Origin: an uncultured Actinomycetes bacterium
GTDB lineage: Bacteria; Actinomycetota; Acidimicrobiia; Acidimicrobiales; Ilumatobacteraceae
Reading direction: 5' to 3'
NCBI GenBank assembly: GCA_903872155.1
Contig: CAIQJP010000002.1
Location: 1-64,000, forward strand
DNA length: 64,000 nucleotides
Shown: piece by piece, positions 62,361-64,000 of the stretch
How positions within the stretch are numbered: position 1 is the stretch's first letter
Layout of the letters: every line of letters begins with the position of its first letter
The notes under the pieces: generated by a model
What the model was told of the DNA's origin: nothing
Database searches by the model: none
The model's input: the letters and a program-made list of their open reading frames with translations, nothing else
Made by a program: the position numbers and the translations under genes

Positions 62361-63299
62361 ATGTTGGCTTTCCTTGGAAGTTTCGGTGACATCCTTGCCA
62401 ATGGACCGCTGTATCAAAGCACGTTTCGCTTAGCCGCCATTCTGGTTTTCGCTGCGGCTGGTGAATGGGTTGCCGAACGAGCTGGCACGATCAATATTTC
62501 AGTCGAAGCAATGTTGCTCGGTGGACACTTTGCCACAGCGATTGCCTACACGCAGACATCAAACTTTGCATTCTCACTTGCAGTCGGAGCACTTGCTGGC
62601 GTGTTTGTGTCGTCGTTCCAGGCGTATCTCAGCCACTACCTCAATGCAGATCAATTTGGTATTGGTCTGACGCTCAACATTTTGTTGCTCGGGCTTGTGG
62701 CTTTCCTTGAGCCCAACTTCGACTTGTCAACAAAGTTGGCCGGCGAAGTGAAGGTTCCGTTGTTGTATGACATTCCGATACTTGGTCCAGCCATGTTTGG
62801 TCAGCGTTGGCCGATGTATCTCGTGTACGCCGTCGTCCCGTTGTCATGGTGGTTACTCATGCGTACGAAGTGGGGTCTTGAAGTGCGAGCGGTTGGTGAA
62901 GATCCACAAGCAGCCGACGTCACCGGAATTCACGTCAACGCTCGTCGCCGTCATGCGATTTTGTATACGGGATTCATTGCCGGACTCGGTGGAGGCGTGT
63001 ACTTGCTCGGCCAGGTCGGTCGTTTTGAAAGCGGCAATATTGGTGGCAAGGGAATCATTGCCATCGCTGCGGTGATCTTTGGTGGTTGGACATTACGTGG
63101 TGCAGTTGCTGGTTGCATCTTGTTCGGTTACGTCGATGCATTACGTCTGAATTTGCCAAATATTGTGGGGCACGACTTCAACGCTCAGTTGTTAGCGGCT
63201 CTACCATTCCTTGCAACCATTGTCGTGATGTTGATATTCGCTAAGCACACTCGGCAACCGGTGTCTTTGGCGCGACCATTCCTTCGCGGACTGAAGTAA
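62361..63299 (+). CDS. ABC transporter permease (BMP/nucleoside type) 2
   Basis: A 312-residue membrane protein with eight or nine segments. EWVAERAGTINISVEAMLLGG corresponds to the AAKAGIINIGQEGQ region of the first permease. WGLEVRAVGEDPQAADVTGIHV is the coupling-helix block, and GGKGIIAIAAVIFGGWTLRGA is also family-typical. It starts two bases after the first permease and completes a substrate-binding/ATPase/permease/permease operon with all components needed for uptake. Confidence 0.92.
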   Translation: MLAFLGSFGDILANGPLYQSTFRLAAILVFAAAGEWVAERAGTINISVEAMLLGGHFATAIAYTQTSNFAFSLAVGALAGVFVSSFQAYLSHYLNADQFGIGLTLNILLLGLVAFLEPNFDLSTKLAGEVKVPLLYDIPILGPAMFGQRWPMYLVYAVVPLSWWLLMRTKWGLEVRAVGEDPQAADVTGIHVNARRRHAILYTGFIAGLGGGVYLLGQVGRFESGNIGGKGIIAIAAVIFGGWTLRGAVAGCILFGYVDALRLNLPNIVGHDFNAQLLAALPFLATIVVMLIFAKHTRQPVSLARPFLRGLK

Positions 63300-63342
63300 T
63301 CAATTTCAATTTTCATATTTTTCAAATTTTAGGGAGTTAGTC

Positions 63343-64000
63343 ATGAAAGCAGTGTGGTACGACAATCCGGGTGGACCCGAGGTTTTGGTCTATGGAGATC
63401 GTCCTGATCCGTCGGCTGGCACTCACGACGTTGTCGTGAAAGTTCATACTGCTGCGGTCAACCATCTAGATGTTGTTCAACGAAATGGCTGGTTCACAAT
63501 GCCCGGATTCACTTACCCGCATATTGCGGGTATGGATGTTGCTGGTGAGATTGTGTCAATCGGAACTCAAGTTGATTCATCGCTTGGATTGTCCATTGGT
63601 GATCGTGTCGTTGTTGATCCATCACTCGCAGGTGTTCACCCTGGTTCGATTTATGCGGGTATGGGCGATATCTACGGCGAACTTGGTGTCATCGGTGCAA
63701 CAGTTGCTGGTGGTTATGCCGAACTATGTGTTGCTCCTGCAACTCATGTGTACAAGATCCCTGACGCAATTTCGTATGACGACGCAGCAACTTTCCCGAC
63801 CTGTTACCTCACCGCTTGGCACGCACTGTTTGAAGTTGGCGGCTTGAAGTCTGGTGAGACCGTGATGATTCATGCTGCTGGTAGTGGTGTGAGTGTGGCG
63901 GCGATTCAACTTGCTGTTGCCGCTGGTGCAACTGTGTTGGCAACGGCCGGAAGCGAAGAGAAGTGCAACAAGGCGATCATGCTTGGTGCGAGCGCGGTGT
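63343..64000 (+). CDS. MDR-family oxidoreductase (zinc-type alcohol dehydrogenase/quinone reductase), 3' end outside
   Basis: The visible 219 residues begin MKAVWYDNPGGPEVLVYGD, the standard opening of MDR quinone-oxidoreductase-like proteins. It has the catalytic-domain blocks AAVNHLDVVQRNGWF, IAGMDVAGEIVSIG, GDRVVVDPS and GGYAELCVAPATHVYKIP, then the start of the Rossmann domain (ETVMIHAAGSGVSVAAIQLA, AATVLA-type). Zinc-type cysteines and His-Glu are not all visible, so a zinc-free member is possible. AGGGAG precedes the ATG. It follows the transporter after 43 bases and probably belongs to the same pathway. Confidence 0.85.
   Translation, partial: MKAVWYDNPGGPEVLVYGDRPDPSAGTHDVVVKVHTAAVNHLDVVQRNGWFTMPGFTYPHIAGMDVAGEIVSIGTQVDSSLGLSIGDRVVVDPSLAGVHPGSIYAGMGDIYGELGVIGATVAGGYAELCVAPATHVYKIPDAISYDDAATFPTCYLTAWHALFEVGGLKSGETVMIHAAGSGVSVAAIQLAVAAGATVLATAGSEEKCNKAIMLGASAV

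Overview
The window reads as a chromosomal segment of an actinobacterium, most likely of the class Acidimicrobiia, with G+C a little above 50% by eye. Support for this comes from an O-phosphoserine-type cysteine synthase next to a Mec-type JAMM protease, a fused FbiC for coenzyme F420, a homologue of the mycothiol-linked reductase Rv2466c, an Rv1284-like carbonic anhydrase, and a WhiG sigma factor beside an Rv2891-like peptidase and rpsB. That last gene order is a known actinobacterial arrangement. The assignment rests on recognised protein features and gene order only. Genes are densely packed and many start codons overlap the previous stop (ATGA or GTGA). No gene-free stretch exceeds 300 bases.

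Layout. 1-1941: smpB (cut by the window edge), then mec and cysM. 2053-10450: a complete recC-recB-recD operon. 10468-15286: an EamA permease, a Dabb protein, murI-rph-rdgB, a D-threonine-aldolase-like enzyme and tRNA-Leu. A 30-bp perfect palindrome covers the rdgB stop codon. 15349-20818: an EthD-like protein, a SufR-like Fe-S regulator, two adjacent fold-type-II PLP enzymes of unknown substrate, beta-carbonic anhydrase, clpP and a lipoprotein. 20942-25481: yifB/comM, dprA, a xerC-like recombinase and whiG. 25544-34419: a degenerate M23 peptidase, rpsB, tsf, pyrH, frr, cdsA, dxr, an RseP-type protease and ispG (translation, phospholipid and MEP-isoprenoid genes). 34416-37360: manA and proS on the minus strand. 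37432-45956: a short terminated leader, then rimP-nusA-ylxR-infB, an Rv2466c-like protein, rbfA, truB and ribF. 45963-49376: fbiC and a chorismate mutase-VOC fusion on the minus strand.

The last 14.5 kb (49498-64000, all plus strand) is an accessory catabolic region. It holds a VOC/dioxygenase-fold protein, a GntR regulator, an unannotated 28-codon ORF coupled at both ends, a cupin, a hydantoinase/oxoprolinase pair, an acyl-CoA synthetase, a Rieske oxygenase, an RraA-type aldolase, a complete BMP-type ABC importer and the start of a zinc-type oxidoreductase. Together these look like regulation, uptake, activation, oxygenation and C-C or C-N cleavage of one unidentified carbon or nitrogen source. 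This is the best candidate here for an undescribed pathway. Its intergenic regions carry inverted repeats that look like operators and mRNA hairpins.
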